64,000 bases of DNA from Acanthosepion pharaonis (Eukaryota > Mollusca > Cephalopoda > Sepiida > Sepiidae): contig CAHIKZ030004140.1 of NCBI GenBank assembly GCA_903632075.3, positions 657,001-721,000 of the forward strand, in the 5' to 3' direction. The notes under the pieces were generated by a model, which was given only the letters and a program-made list of their open reading frames with translations, was not told the origin of the DNA and ran no database searches. Every line of letters begins with the position of its first letter. Position 1 is the first letter of the stretch. Both the position numbers and the translations under genes were made by a program. Positions 1-8,896 of the stretch are shown here, one piece after another.

Positions 1-1299
1 ATCCAAGCTCACAATGTAGATTCTGGTACACTGCTCACTTTAGAGAATTTGTTACAAGCTGTGCCATTTCATATGCTTTCAATGATGTTTCGCTTTTGTT
101 GAACACTGTATGAGGCTTGTTTACATTTCATGATGATAGGTTAATATCTAGGTATAAAAATGTCATCATTATGACATCTAGAGAGACACCATGCAAAAAT
201 TTAATTTTTGACTGTATTTATTTAATGTGAGAGGATCTATGGACCTTTTGAAACTTTTTGAAAGTGTTAAAAGGTGTTATTTAGCTACAATGGTGGCCTC
301 CATTAATAATCCTTAAAGCAGGATTTAAAATGGTTCTTCTCTGCAGATTATATTGAAGTATACAATGGATAATGACAAGGAAACAAACATGTTATATTTA
401 ACAAAACAAGGAATTTATTGACAAGTTTAAACAATAAGAGTTATCAGTAGTTTGTTTCAGGAAAAAGAATCAAATATTTAAAGTTCCTACCTTTGATGAA
501 TTATCATGAAGAAAAAATGTTCATATTAAATCATCAGACACAAAGTAATATTCCAAAATGTTTAAAATGAATTGAGAATTCGTTTTTCACATAAAAGTTA
601 TATGGTTATATTCAACATGAACGAAAAGATATATTTTAAGGTACTTAGCTTTATAGCTGAACAGAGTTCTTTGAAATTGTCCTGCTTTCATTAGACACTG
701 ATAATGTATCAGCATGTAATTTGATACTGGCGTTATTCAGATGTGTGAAACTCTGCTTCTTTCTTCCTTTTCTCTATTTCACTCTCTGCTTGATTCAACT
801 TTTTCTGCCTATTTATATCAAAAAGCGATTTGACATCAGCTCATTACTTTTTTCTCAGTTTGTAAGCCGCTTCTTTTCCATTGGTCAAAAAAATTTTTTC
901 ACATAGGCTCGTTTAACTTTGCCTTAGTCTTTTCTTCAGCCAATCCCTTTTTCTATTGGTCAAAATAAATTTTCACACAGGCTCACGAATTTCAAAACAG
1001 TGAAGAAAAGAGACTTATTTTTATTTATTCACCACAATATAAATTATTTGGAAAAGCACATTATTGAGATTAAAGCAAATCCTATTGAGTTTAGTGGTGC
1101 TGTGTGTGTGTGTGCATATATGGATTCATAGGTTGAGCACTTTGGAAGAAAGGGAATTTGTTGGCTACTGCTGATTAATGCTAAAAGCTCTTCACTATGA
1201 ATTGAGCCCTCTGGTAGTTGGTAATGTTTATATCTTGTACATGATGCATGAAAAATTCCTTTTCTTCATACCATGTGCTGATGGCCTGAGGATGAGAGC
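1..1299. other. AT-rich DNA, no gene recognised
   Basis: No coding or RNA gene is supported here; the short open frames have no recognisable motif. The only structure seen is a local duplication: a segment with ATTGGTCAAAA followed by TTTTTTCACATAGGCTC (about 880-911) is repeated imperfectly about 75 bases downstream (about 955-987). A short TG run lies near 1102-1113. Confidence 0.6.
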
Positions 1300-1394
1300 C
1301 TTCAACTGATCTCAAATTGATCAGGTTTTGATCTCTGCTTGAAGCAATCACATGTCTAGCCACACTGATGCAGTGAAACAGTCTTTCCGTGGAT

Positions 1395-1397
<3 letters not shown>
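1300..1397 (+). mobile_element. PLE end fragment with a damaged hammerhead-like motif
   Basis: This piece is homologous to the minus-strand segment at 51641-51720: both share a ...GTCTAGCCACACTGATG... stretch and run straight into a (TA)n tract. Here CTGATG (1365-1370) is followed by only four bases before GAAACAGTC (1375-1383), so the stem II present in the 51.6-kb copy is deleted. It is best read as a decayed Penelope-like element end. The left boundary is not defined. Confidence 0.55.

Positions 1398-1436
<39 letters not shown>
1398..1436. repeat. (TA)n microsatellite
   Basis: Pure TA dinucleotide tract directly abutting the PLE fragment on its left. Confidence 0.97.
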
Positions 1437-1440
<4 letters not shown>

Positions 1441-1761
1441 TTAAATATGTTTGAAACATTCCAGAAGCGTATTAAGGCATAAAAAGCAATAAATTTTATA
1501 TTGTAGGCCACGATAGATTTAAAACAAAAACACACACCAGTCGACCGGTTTTGTCTCCTCTCATCAGAACTGTTAACGAGGAACTAAAATTATGAAGAAA
1601 AGGAAAAGAAAAAGTCTGTTGACCCTTCAAAAAGTGTGAATGGTTCTGCACAAAGCCTTCACCACTATAAACAAATCTAATTTTCTGGTGTTGGGCTTTC
1701 AGTTCTTTGGAACAGATCTGCTTGACCCTCATACATCAGATTTGACTGGAGAGTTGAGCGA

Positions 1762-1762
<1 letters not shown>
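1441..1762 (-). mobile_element. PLE-like fragment between two (TA)n tracts
   Basis: A 320-base segment bounded on both sides by (TA)n. On the minus strand it holds CTGATGAGAGGAG (ending at 1567) followed closely by AAAACCGGTCGACTGG. The order resembles a PLE terminal region with an eroded hammerhead core: CTGATGA is present, the GAAAC box reads AAAAC, and stem II is not convincing. The open frame covering it has no recognisable domain. Family assignment rests on context and this motif only. Confidence 0.4.

Positions 1763-1804
<42 letters not shown>
1763..1804. repeat. (TA)n microsatellite
   Basis: TA tract that directly precedes the truncated start of the PLE tandem at 1805-4462. Confidence 0.97.
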
Positions 1805-1808
<4 letters not shown>

Positions 1809-1811
1809 ACT

Positions 1812-2287
1812 AACCATAGCTCACTTAGATCTCATTAAAATATTCATGGAGACCTACCGGACACTATTCGTAACATACTTGTTGACAACACTAATATAAT
1901 AGCATCATCTACATGTAAAAAAAGGATAAAAATAATGGAAGCCTTATTAATAAAAGCAAAAAGCAAACACTTAATAATATTAACTTTGAACATGGACATA
2001 ATATCTTGACCGTGTTGAAAAATGAAAACATTTTATAAAATATGCATACAAAAAAATATTTCTTATTTTAACAGTTGAAATATAACCCTTGAAAATGGCT
2101 AAATATATAGCCGAAAGCACTCGGATAAAAAGAACATTAGGACAGTTTTTATATAATTTATCATTCGAAAAGAAAAAAAAATATTAGATCGTATGAGAAA
2201 TTGTATAAAAAACTAAATAAAATCACTTTGTCTGTCGTTTTCAATGAAATGTGCATTAAAGAAGGATTGCTTCCTAAATACACAAAT
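1812..2287 (+). repeat. left direct repeat (pseudo-LTR) of a PLE
   Basis: About 476 bases that recur with high similarity at 3989-4462. It opens inside the end of an endonuclease coding region (ACCATAGCTCA...), continues through a 3' untranslated part, and ends at AAATACACAAAT. PLEs characteristically carry such pseudo-LTRs, produced by head-to-tail partial copies; this left copy is therefore the remnant of an upstream tandem unit truncated at the (TA)n tract. Confidence 0.8.
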
Positions 2288-4149
2288 TTTAAATTGCATG
2301 ACATGGCAGCCAACAAGGAAAGCGAAACTATAACTTTCAGGAAAAATCTTGTTTTACGACAAATAACAAAAGCTAAGAACGAAACCCATCATATAAATAA
2401 TGAAATCCATAAACATATTGCAGTACTAAAAAACACTTTAACTGAAACTGAATATAATGAAACACAATATTACATCAACACAAGTATTATTAATAATGAT
2501 GAACTTGACCATCGACAAATAATTACAAAAAAAAAAAGCTATGCAACTTATACCAAGGAAATATTCTACTTCCCAACAATCATGATAAATACATAAACCT
2601 ATTCAGTCACATATTAACGGATGATCAGAAGGAATTTTTAAATCTAGGACCAAATTGCCATCTCAGACTTAAATTCGACCTTCTCACAAAGAAGACTGAA
2701 ATTGAAATCTTACATCAATCATTATGTCAACTGAAAAAGGACAAATTGAAAATACTCCATCCAAACCTCAAAGATCTTCTCAAGGTAGAAGTTGTAAAAA
2801 GATTATATGCCACATAATAGAAACAAGAACATTCCAACAAAACTTAAAATTGCTGCTAAAGAATTAAAAAACAACCCACAGTTATCAGAAAAGCTGATAA
2901 ATCCAATATTTATAATTTTGGATAAATTGATTATATGAAAAAAACTTCAGCATCTCATTGATGATCGTTTTAAATTTACTAAATTGAATAAGAACACAAC
3001 TGAATCTAAAAAATATGTTAATAAACTTATAACATCCAACAACGCTGTTGCAGGATCCTTAAAAATAAACAGAATTTTTGGAGATTACCAACCTGGCTAC
3101 TTATACGGTGATGTTAAAATACACAAACTGGGATACTCATTACGACCTATTATTTCTCAGATTCCAACATGCATATACCAACTATCAAAATTTCTCAATG
3201 ATATTATGACCCCAAATCTCCCTACTAACTATAGCATTAAATTTACCCATGAATTCTTCCAAATACTTTAAAAGCACAATATTAAATGAAACCCCGGCAC
3301 TTATGATGTAGAGAATTTATTTACTAATGTTCCCATCTCTGAAACTATTGATATTATCATTAAGTCGGTGTATAAAAATAATTTAATTCCAACTCCATCA
3401 ATCCAACCCAATATTTTAAGAAAACTATTAAACACTAGAGTTCATTTTATAGCCAGAATGGTACTATTTACACACAAACTGATGGAGTAAGTATGGGAAA
3501 ACCCTCTCAGGCCATGCTTCTGCAATTATTATATGTCCTATGTTGAAAACAAAGTTTTTACTAAAGTTATTAAACCTAAAATATATATTTTTTATGTAGA
3601 CGATATATTTATTTTAGCTGAAAACCAGAAAGAAATAGAAAATTTGAAAGTTACATTTCAACAAAATTCCATCCTAAATTTTACTTATGAACTTAGTGAA
3701 AAAAATAAACATCTTTTCTTAGATGTTGTCATCGATTTTAGTAATAATATTTTTAAAACTTCTGTTTACAAAAAAACAACTAGTAAAGACTCTTGCTATC
3801 TTAATTTCTCTAGTTAATGCCCTCTAACCTTAGAGTTAATTCACCTCCTAGAACAAAATTAAATAGGGCAAATATTATTTACGAATTTAAATGCCCATTA
3901 AGGAATTGTATACCTGATCAATCAAAATTTGTAAATAATTATATAGGCCACACTACAACATGTTTGACAAGCATTCTTTACCTTTTTGACCATAGCTCAA
4001 TTAGATTTCATTTAAATTTTCATGGAGACCTACCGGACACTATTTGTAACATACTTGTTGACAACACTAATATAACATCATCTACATGCAAAAAAAGACT
4101 AAAAATAATGGAAGCCTTATTAATAAAAACAAAAAATAACAACACTTAA
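2201..4149 (+). pseudogene. Penelope-like reverse transcriptase plus GIY-YIG endonuclease, broken
   Basis: A decayed PLE coding region spread over several frames. An N-terminal block (2201-2596) is followed by a disrupted stretch. The reverse transcriptase core resumes at 2984-3271 (a GYLYGDVKIHKLG block, then LRPIISQIPT). After a further break, 3533-3817 carries the catalytic YVDD at 3593-3604 and a palm or thumb segment with KHLFLDVVI. The endonuclease piece at 3817-4149 shows the GIY-YIG-like signature (IIYEFKCPLRNC, then NNYIGHTT). The stop at 3817 joins almost directly to the endonuclease, so the usual linker is deleted. In living PLEs this protein copies the element RNA and cleaves the target; here stops and frameshifts exclude function. 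The direct repeats at both ends support a PLE rather than a LINE. Confidence 0.85.
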
Positions 4150-4462
4150 TAATATTAACTTTGAACATGGACATAATATCTTGACCATGTTTTGAAAAAA
4201 GAAAACATTTTATAAAACATACATACAACAAACTATTTCTTATTTTAACAGTTAAAATATAATCCTGAAAATGACTAAATGTATAGCCGAAAGTGTTCGG
4301 ATAAAAAAGATCATTCGGATAGTTTTTATATAATTTATCATCCGGAAAAAAAAAATTATTAGATCGTATGAGAAATTGTATAAAAAACTAAATAAAAGCA
4401 CCTTGTCTGTCATTTTCAATGAAATGTGCATGAAAGAAGGATTGCTGCCTAAATACACAAAT
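3989..4462 (+). repeat. right direct repeat (pseudo-LTR) of the PLE
   Basis: Partner of 1812-2287, with the same order of end of endonuclease, untranslated part and terminal AAATACACAAAT, here followed by a short TA run (4463-4470). Near 4264-4310 it contains CTGAAAATG, a short paired stem, then CCGAAAGTGTTCGG. This resembles a hammerhead core with G8 changed to A, so activity is unlikely. Confidence 0.8.
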
Positions 4463-4724
4463 ATATATACTAGTGTACTCATGCCATCAAAAATGATGGC
4501 TTATTTTTCTCTGCTGCATTTATGTTGTTGATAATTGGCTGCAGTGAACAGAAGATTATTTACTCTATGAACTTTGTTTTGTGCATTTCTTGCACTTTTC
4601 ATGGTGCCAATATTCTCATTCCTCCTCCTGTTTGATTCTTCTGTTTCTTGCCAAAGATATTCTTCCATTCAAATTCTCATATTTTCTCTTCATAAGAAGT
4701 TAGATTCTTCCTCGGTTTCATTTT

Positions 4725-5735
4725 GAATCCTTTCAGCTACACATTCTTTCATAGCAACTCTCCTTGCATTGGTTCCTTCCTGTTTCATTTTTCCAACCTT
4801 TCAGCTACACTTTCTCTCATAGCAACTCTTCTTGCATTGGTTCCTTCCTGTTTCATTTTTCCAACCTTTCAGCTACAATTTTTTCTCATAGCAACTCTCC
4901 TTGCATTGGTTCCTTCCTGTTTCATTTTTCCAACCTTTCAGCTACACCTTCTCTCATAGCAACTCTTATTGCATTGGTTCCTTCCTGAGTTTCATTTTGA
5001 ATCTTTTCACCTACACCTTCTCTCATAGCAACTCTCCTTGCATTGGTTCCTTCCTGTTTCATTTTTCCAACCTTTCAGCTACACCTTCTCTCATAGCAAC
5101 TCTTATTGCATTGGTTCCTTCCTCAGTTTCATTTTGAATCTTTTCACCTACACCTTCTCTCATAGCAACTCTCCTTGCATTGGTTCCTTCCTCAGTTTCA
5201 TTCTGAATCTTTTCACCTACACCTTCTCTCATAGCAACTCTCCTTGCATTGGTTCCTTCCTGTTTCATTTTTCCAACCTTTCAGCTACACCTTCTCTCAT
5301 AGCAACTCTCCTTGCATTGGTTCCTTCCTCAGTTTCATTTTGAATCTTTTCACCTACACCTTTCTCTCATAGCAACTCTCCTTGCATTGGTTCCTTCCTG
5401 TTTCATTTTTCCAACCTTTCAGCTACACCTTCTCTCATAGCAACTCTTATAGCATTGGTTCCTTCCTCAGTTTCATTTTGAATCTTTTCACCTACACCTT
5501 CTCTCATAGCAACTCTTCTTGCATTGGTTCCTTCCTCAGTTTCATTTTGAATCTTTTCACCTACACCTTCTCTCATAGCAACTCTCCATGCATTGGTTCC
5601 TTCCTGTTTCATTTTTCCAACCTTTCAGCTACACCTTCTCTCATAGCAACTCTTATTGCATTGGTTCCTTCCTCTGTTTCATTTTGAATCTTTTCAGCTA
5701 CACCTTCTCTCATAGCAGCTCTTCTTGCATTAGAA
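4725..5735. repeat. 68/69-bp satellite array, two unit variants
   Basis: About 14-15 tandem units share CTCTCATAGCAACTCT and TTGCATTGGTTCCTTCCT. Spacing of the GGTTCC landmark is 68, 69 and 68 bases in the first units. Variant A (68 bp) contains TGTTTCATTTTTCCAACC; variant B (69 bp) contains CAGTTTCATTTTGAATC. On the minus strand the 69-bp variant reads as a 23-residue repeat including EGTNARRVAMREGVG, and the 68-bp variant shifts the frame. Minus frames at 5059-5268 and 5403-5612 and several plus frames arise purely from this periodicity. Confidence 0.93.
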
Positions 5736-6301
5736 TCTTTTCTCTTCAATTAGGCTATATGTCTCTCTCCCCACCTCTGCACACACAGCTCTGTTCTCTT
5801 CATATTACCCTCCTCTTCTGATTCATTAGTTCACCTTTGAGCCTCACGTCACTTGGCTTGTGCTCTTATTGATTCACTGCATACAATACCTGTGAATATC
5901 TTTACCTATCAGCCTCTCACCTTTTCTTTATCTGATCCTGAAATATGCATAATTTGTTTTTGCTCTTGTTCTAATCTGCTCCTTTCTTCAGGGGAATTTT
6001 ATTTTCCATTTTATTGTCTTAAATGTGCAAAACAATGTAAAATGTAGGGAATTCTTTAGGTTTAATTATGGATTTATAAAGCAAGTTTTTGTTGAATCTT
6101 GGATACCAATGCAAAACTAAAATGACTAAATAATATAAGAACTTGTAATTACACTCACAATATTAATACTAAATTTATTTCTTAATAGTTAATTATATAT
6201 TTAGAGGCTAAAAGTGCATTGAATTTAGGATACCATAAATCACATATTCAGATAAAATATATAGTGACTGATCCATTTTCTGCTGCAATGTTAATAAAAA
6301 C
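5736..6301. other. no gene recognised
   Basis: Pyrimidine-rich DNA continues from the satellite to about 5830 and then becomes AT-rich single-copy-looking DNA. I see no feature I can support. Confidence 0.5.
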
Positions 6302-6315
6302 ACTGTGATATATTT
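6302..6315. repeat. target-site duplication, left copy
   Basis: The 14-base sequence actgtgatatattt here is repeated exactly at 7736-7749, bracketing the composite element at 6316-7735. Confidence 0.85.
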
Positions 6316-6521
6316 ACATTAGTTGGACTATTGTCCTCATCTTTGTCGCCATATTTGTCACAATGTTTCGGCTGTTGTACACTCCGGCCTTCTTCAGGTG
6401 ATAGGAATTTCGAACTGAACCCTTTATTTCAATCACTGGGGTAGACTGTTCTAATTCCACGTGCCATGTTTGATGGATGTCAGTTTTCAGTTATCCCTCT
6501 GAAAGTTCTCCACTGCCTTAA

Positions 6522-6597
6522 CCAGGAATTGAACTCACCTTCTTTGGGTCCTGTCACTGGATCTAACCAACACCTTTATCCACTGTGCCATGTGTCC
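6522..6597 (-). other. tRNA-like pol III promoter segment inside the PLE
   Basis: On the minus strand this has an A-box-like TGGCACAGTGG (6580-6590) and a B-box-like GAGTTCAATTCC (6525-6536), in the order and near the spacing of a tRNA head. Homologous segments sit in the same place in the elements at 41523-42090 and 54669-55065. It is not a functional tRNA gene, because no clean cloverleaf or CCA-side acceptor pairing is apparent. It looks like the promoter region of a SINE head captured by, or shared with, this PLE. Confidence 0.6.
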
Positions 6598-6765
6598 TTG
6601 ATGACATCTGGGTGTTAACTTCTGAGTATTATAAACCTAATGTTTTCAGCATCATTTTTACCAGTGCTCATATTGCAATTTTTGTTGTTATCATTGCATG
6701 TCTTTACCAGAGTTCATATTGCAACTTTGTTATCATTGCTTTTCTCTGGCACTCCTTATTACTGG

Positions 6766-7590
6766 TTACCATATTGTATTTATTTCTATGCTTGGTCGGC
6801 TCAGGAGATTTTTGTGGCCTAGCATATGTGCTGATTCCTTAAGTTTACGAATTTTCCAATGGTGTTCCCTATCTATGATTTCAACATGATCCCACAGGGG
6901 GCGGTGATCTCCCTTCTCTCTCCATACGTGGTCAGCCATGCCTGATTTTTCTACTTCCCCTCTCGTTACAGCTTTCTGGTGTTCTTGAAGTCTTACCTTG
7001 AGGATGCGGCCTGTTTCTTCTTTATATTCCTTTCCACAGCTGCACGGGATAGCGTACACACAGTCTTTAGTCATGTTCCTCTCTGTGGGGGGTCTCACTC
7101 GTGAGAGATATCTGCGAAGTGTTGTCATATGGACCGCAGATCCTTTGTATTTTCTCTGATAACCCCTTCACATAAGCAGGAATACTGTTTTCTGAGTGTT
7201 GTTGTCCTCCTCCTCCTCCTCCTCTTGTACCCGCCTATCCCAGTTTTTGGGGGCTGCTGCCATGTACCCAGGGTAGTTGTTATGTTGTAGGGTACTACTT
7301 ATACTGACCAATTCCTTATCTAACGTCTCTGGATCGCCACTTATGACTTTTGCTCGGTGTTGTAAGCATCGGATGATCCCTTTCTTTACGCTGTATGGAT
7401 GGTGGGAGTCGAAATTGAGGTACTGTCCGGTGAATGTTGGTTTACGGTATACGGATGTCTTGAACCCATGCTCTGTTCGAGATATTAGTACATCCAGGAA
7501 TGGGAGTGAGTTGTTACTCTCTTTCTCCATTGTGAACTGTATCGAAGGTCTTATTGAGTTCCCATGATCCAGTAGAACCTGGACATCTTC
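6766..7590 (-). pseudogene. PLE reverse transcriptase C-terminus and GIY-YIG endonuclease
   Basis: Two minus-strand frames encode the end of a Penelope-like protein. The 7590-7168 part matches the region after the palm domain, with SLPFLDVLISR, KTSVYRKPTFTGQYLN and a GIIRCLQHRAK helix. The 7128-6766 part is the endonuclease: CVYAIPCSCGKEYKEETGR supplies the GIY-YIG-like core, followed by VRLQEHQKAV, a KLKESAHM segment holding the likely catalytic glutamate, and a terminal SRPSIEINTIW. The first frame runs into acidic low-complexity sequence at a (TCC)n run near 7207 and stops, so a frameshift separates the two. The catalytic YVDD region is absent, being lost at the inverted junction. The endonuclease fold is better preserved than in the other PLE copies here. 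Confidence 0.85.
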
Positions 7591-7735
7591 CTGATGTTCG
7601 AAATTCCTACCACCTGAAGAAGGCCGGAGCATACAACGGCCGAAACGTTGTGACAAATATGGCGACAAAGATGAGGACAATAGTCCGACTAATGTAAATA
7701 CTGTACATAATACCTCATCTCAGAAATATAGACAG

Positions 7736-7749
7736 ACTGTGATATATTT
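7736..7749. repeat. target-site duplication, right copy
   Basis: Exact repeat of the 14 bases at 6302-6315. Confidence 0.85.
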
Positions 7750-8009
7750 GTTGGAAAATCATTGTTACTTATAAATAAATGCAATGATATCTATGATTGA
7801 TTGATTATTCCTGATTAATTAAATGGCTCAGTTTGCTCAAGAAATAATTTTGCTTAAATGCAGATAAATATTTTATTTGTATCAATTGTTAAAATTACTA
7901 AGAGAAGTGACCACTTATAAATTTACTAACTTAAATTGGTTTATTCCCCAATCTACAGATGGGACAGGAAATATATAAATAAATAAATATTGATAATTAT
8001 TATATGGTT

Positions 8010-8215
8010 TGACTTATTAATAATGCTTCCATTGTTTTAACCTTTTTTTACATATAGATAAATGAAATTAGTGTTTTAGTAGGTCTCTATATATAGTTAT
8101 GAGACCTAATTGAGCTTTGGTCAGAGAGATGTAGCATGAGTCTTCTTGTTTGCCATGTTGTATTGTGTCTAATATAATTATTTATAATTATATGTCACTT
8201 CTCCAAGGAACATTT
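8010..8215 (-). mobile_element. degenerate PLE endonuclease end
   Basis: The minus strand matches the end of the endonuclease region seen at 3960-4130: CTCTCTGACCAAAGCTCAATT, GAGACCTA, and TGTAAAAAAAGGTTAAAAC followed by ATGGAAGCATTATTAATAA. Multiple stops are present. It is a small remnant of the same PLE family as 1812-4462. Confidence 0.6.
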
Positions 8216-8835
8216 CTGAATGTATCAGAACACATATCAAGTGACAGAAACCAACTGGTGTCATGGTTTGGACTGTTTTTGCTTCTATGTTTTGAAATCA
8301 TCCTTGGCGTTCATTGTAGAAGGAGCGAGAATGAATAGCATTTACCAGCAAATGTTGTAGAGAATTGTTTTATCCTTGTTGCCAGCCACATTTAGAAGTT
8401 GCTCTCTTTACTAAAGATGGAGCTCTCACACTCACAGCCATTTTTATGCATAACTGGAGCAAGAGATATTTCCATGGATTTTGCACAATTCAATTTAGCC
8501 TCCATTAAGTCCTGACATTAATCCTATGAAATTTGTAATACGGTTCATGTAAGATAGCAATATATCTCATATTCAACTGTGTCAGGCCTGAAAGAAACTC
8601 TTATGACATGGCACAATTTGAGTGAAGAGGTGGCTATGCACTTTAGTTGAGAAGAGATTAAGTCCTGTGATGAAAGCAAAAGCTGGCCATTTTGAATTGT
8701 AAATCTACGTAAAAGATTGTCAATAAATATAACAATCACTCTGTAAACTTTAACTTACAAAAACCTAAAAGAAATTATTTTATGATAAAATGAATAATAG
8801 GTAAATTCTCCACCTTGTAATAAATTTTTGTTGCT
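8216..8835. other. no gene recognised
   Basis: AT-rich DNA with no domain, RNA gene or repeat I can name; the short open frames look random. Confidence 0.5.
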
Positions 8836-8896
8836 TGGAAAACCTTATTCAAGTAAAGAGGATCTCAAATCCTCTTTATTTGAATAAGGTTTTCCA
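8836..8896. repeat. near-perfect 27-bp hairpin
   Basis: Arms 8836-8862 and 8870-8896 are inverse complements around a 7-base loop. GGAAAACCTTATTCAA on the left pairs with TTGAATAAGGTTTTCC on the right, and the only deviation is one G-T position that would be a wobble in RNA. It lies in otherwise unstructured AT-rich DNA. It is shorter than a typical animal pre-miRNA and could be a tiny foldback or a hairpin RNA. Confidence 0.75.

Larger units (their letters stand above)
6316..7735 (-). mobile_element. PLE insertion with inverted terminal copies and a 14-bp TSD
   Basis: A complete 1.42-kb insertion bounded by exact 14-base duplications. Reading the minus strand: an inverted copy of the element's own 3' end (7735 to about 7590), the C-terminal part of a reverse transcriptase, a GIY-YIG endonuclease, a tRNA-like segment, and the forward 3' end (about 6440 to 6316). 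Both terminal copies carry CACCTGAAGAAGGCCGG, the GGCCGAAAC or GCCGAAAC box, and AATATGGCGACAAAGATGAG. The inverted copy joins the reverse transcriptase frame near 7590. It replaces most of the 5' part, so the copy is 5'-truncated and snapped back. The same terminal sequence recurs at 22215, 41523, 52845, 54669 and 61084. Confidence 0.88.

Noticed and set aside
721..906. 61-codon hydrophobic frame
   Set aside because: Short, no known motif, and AT-rich sequence produces such frames by chance.
6522..6597. Functional tRNA gene
   Set aside because: A and B boxes are present but no cloverleaf forms, and it lies within a transposon family repeated in the window.
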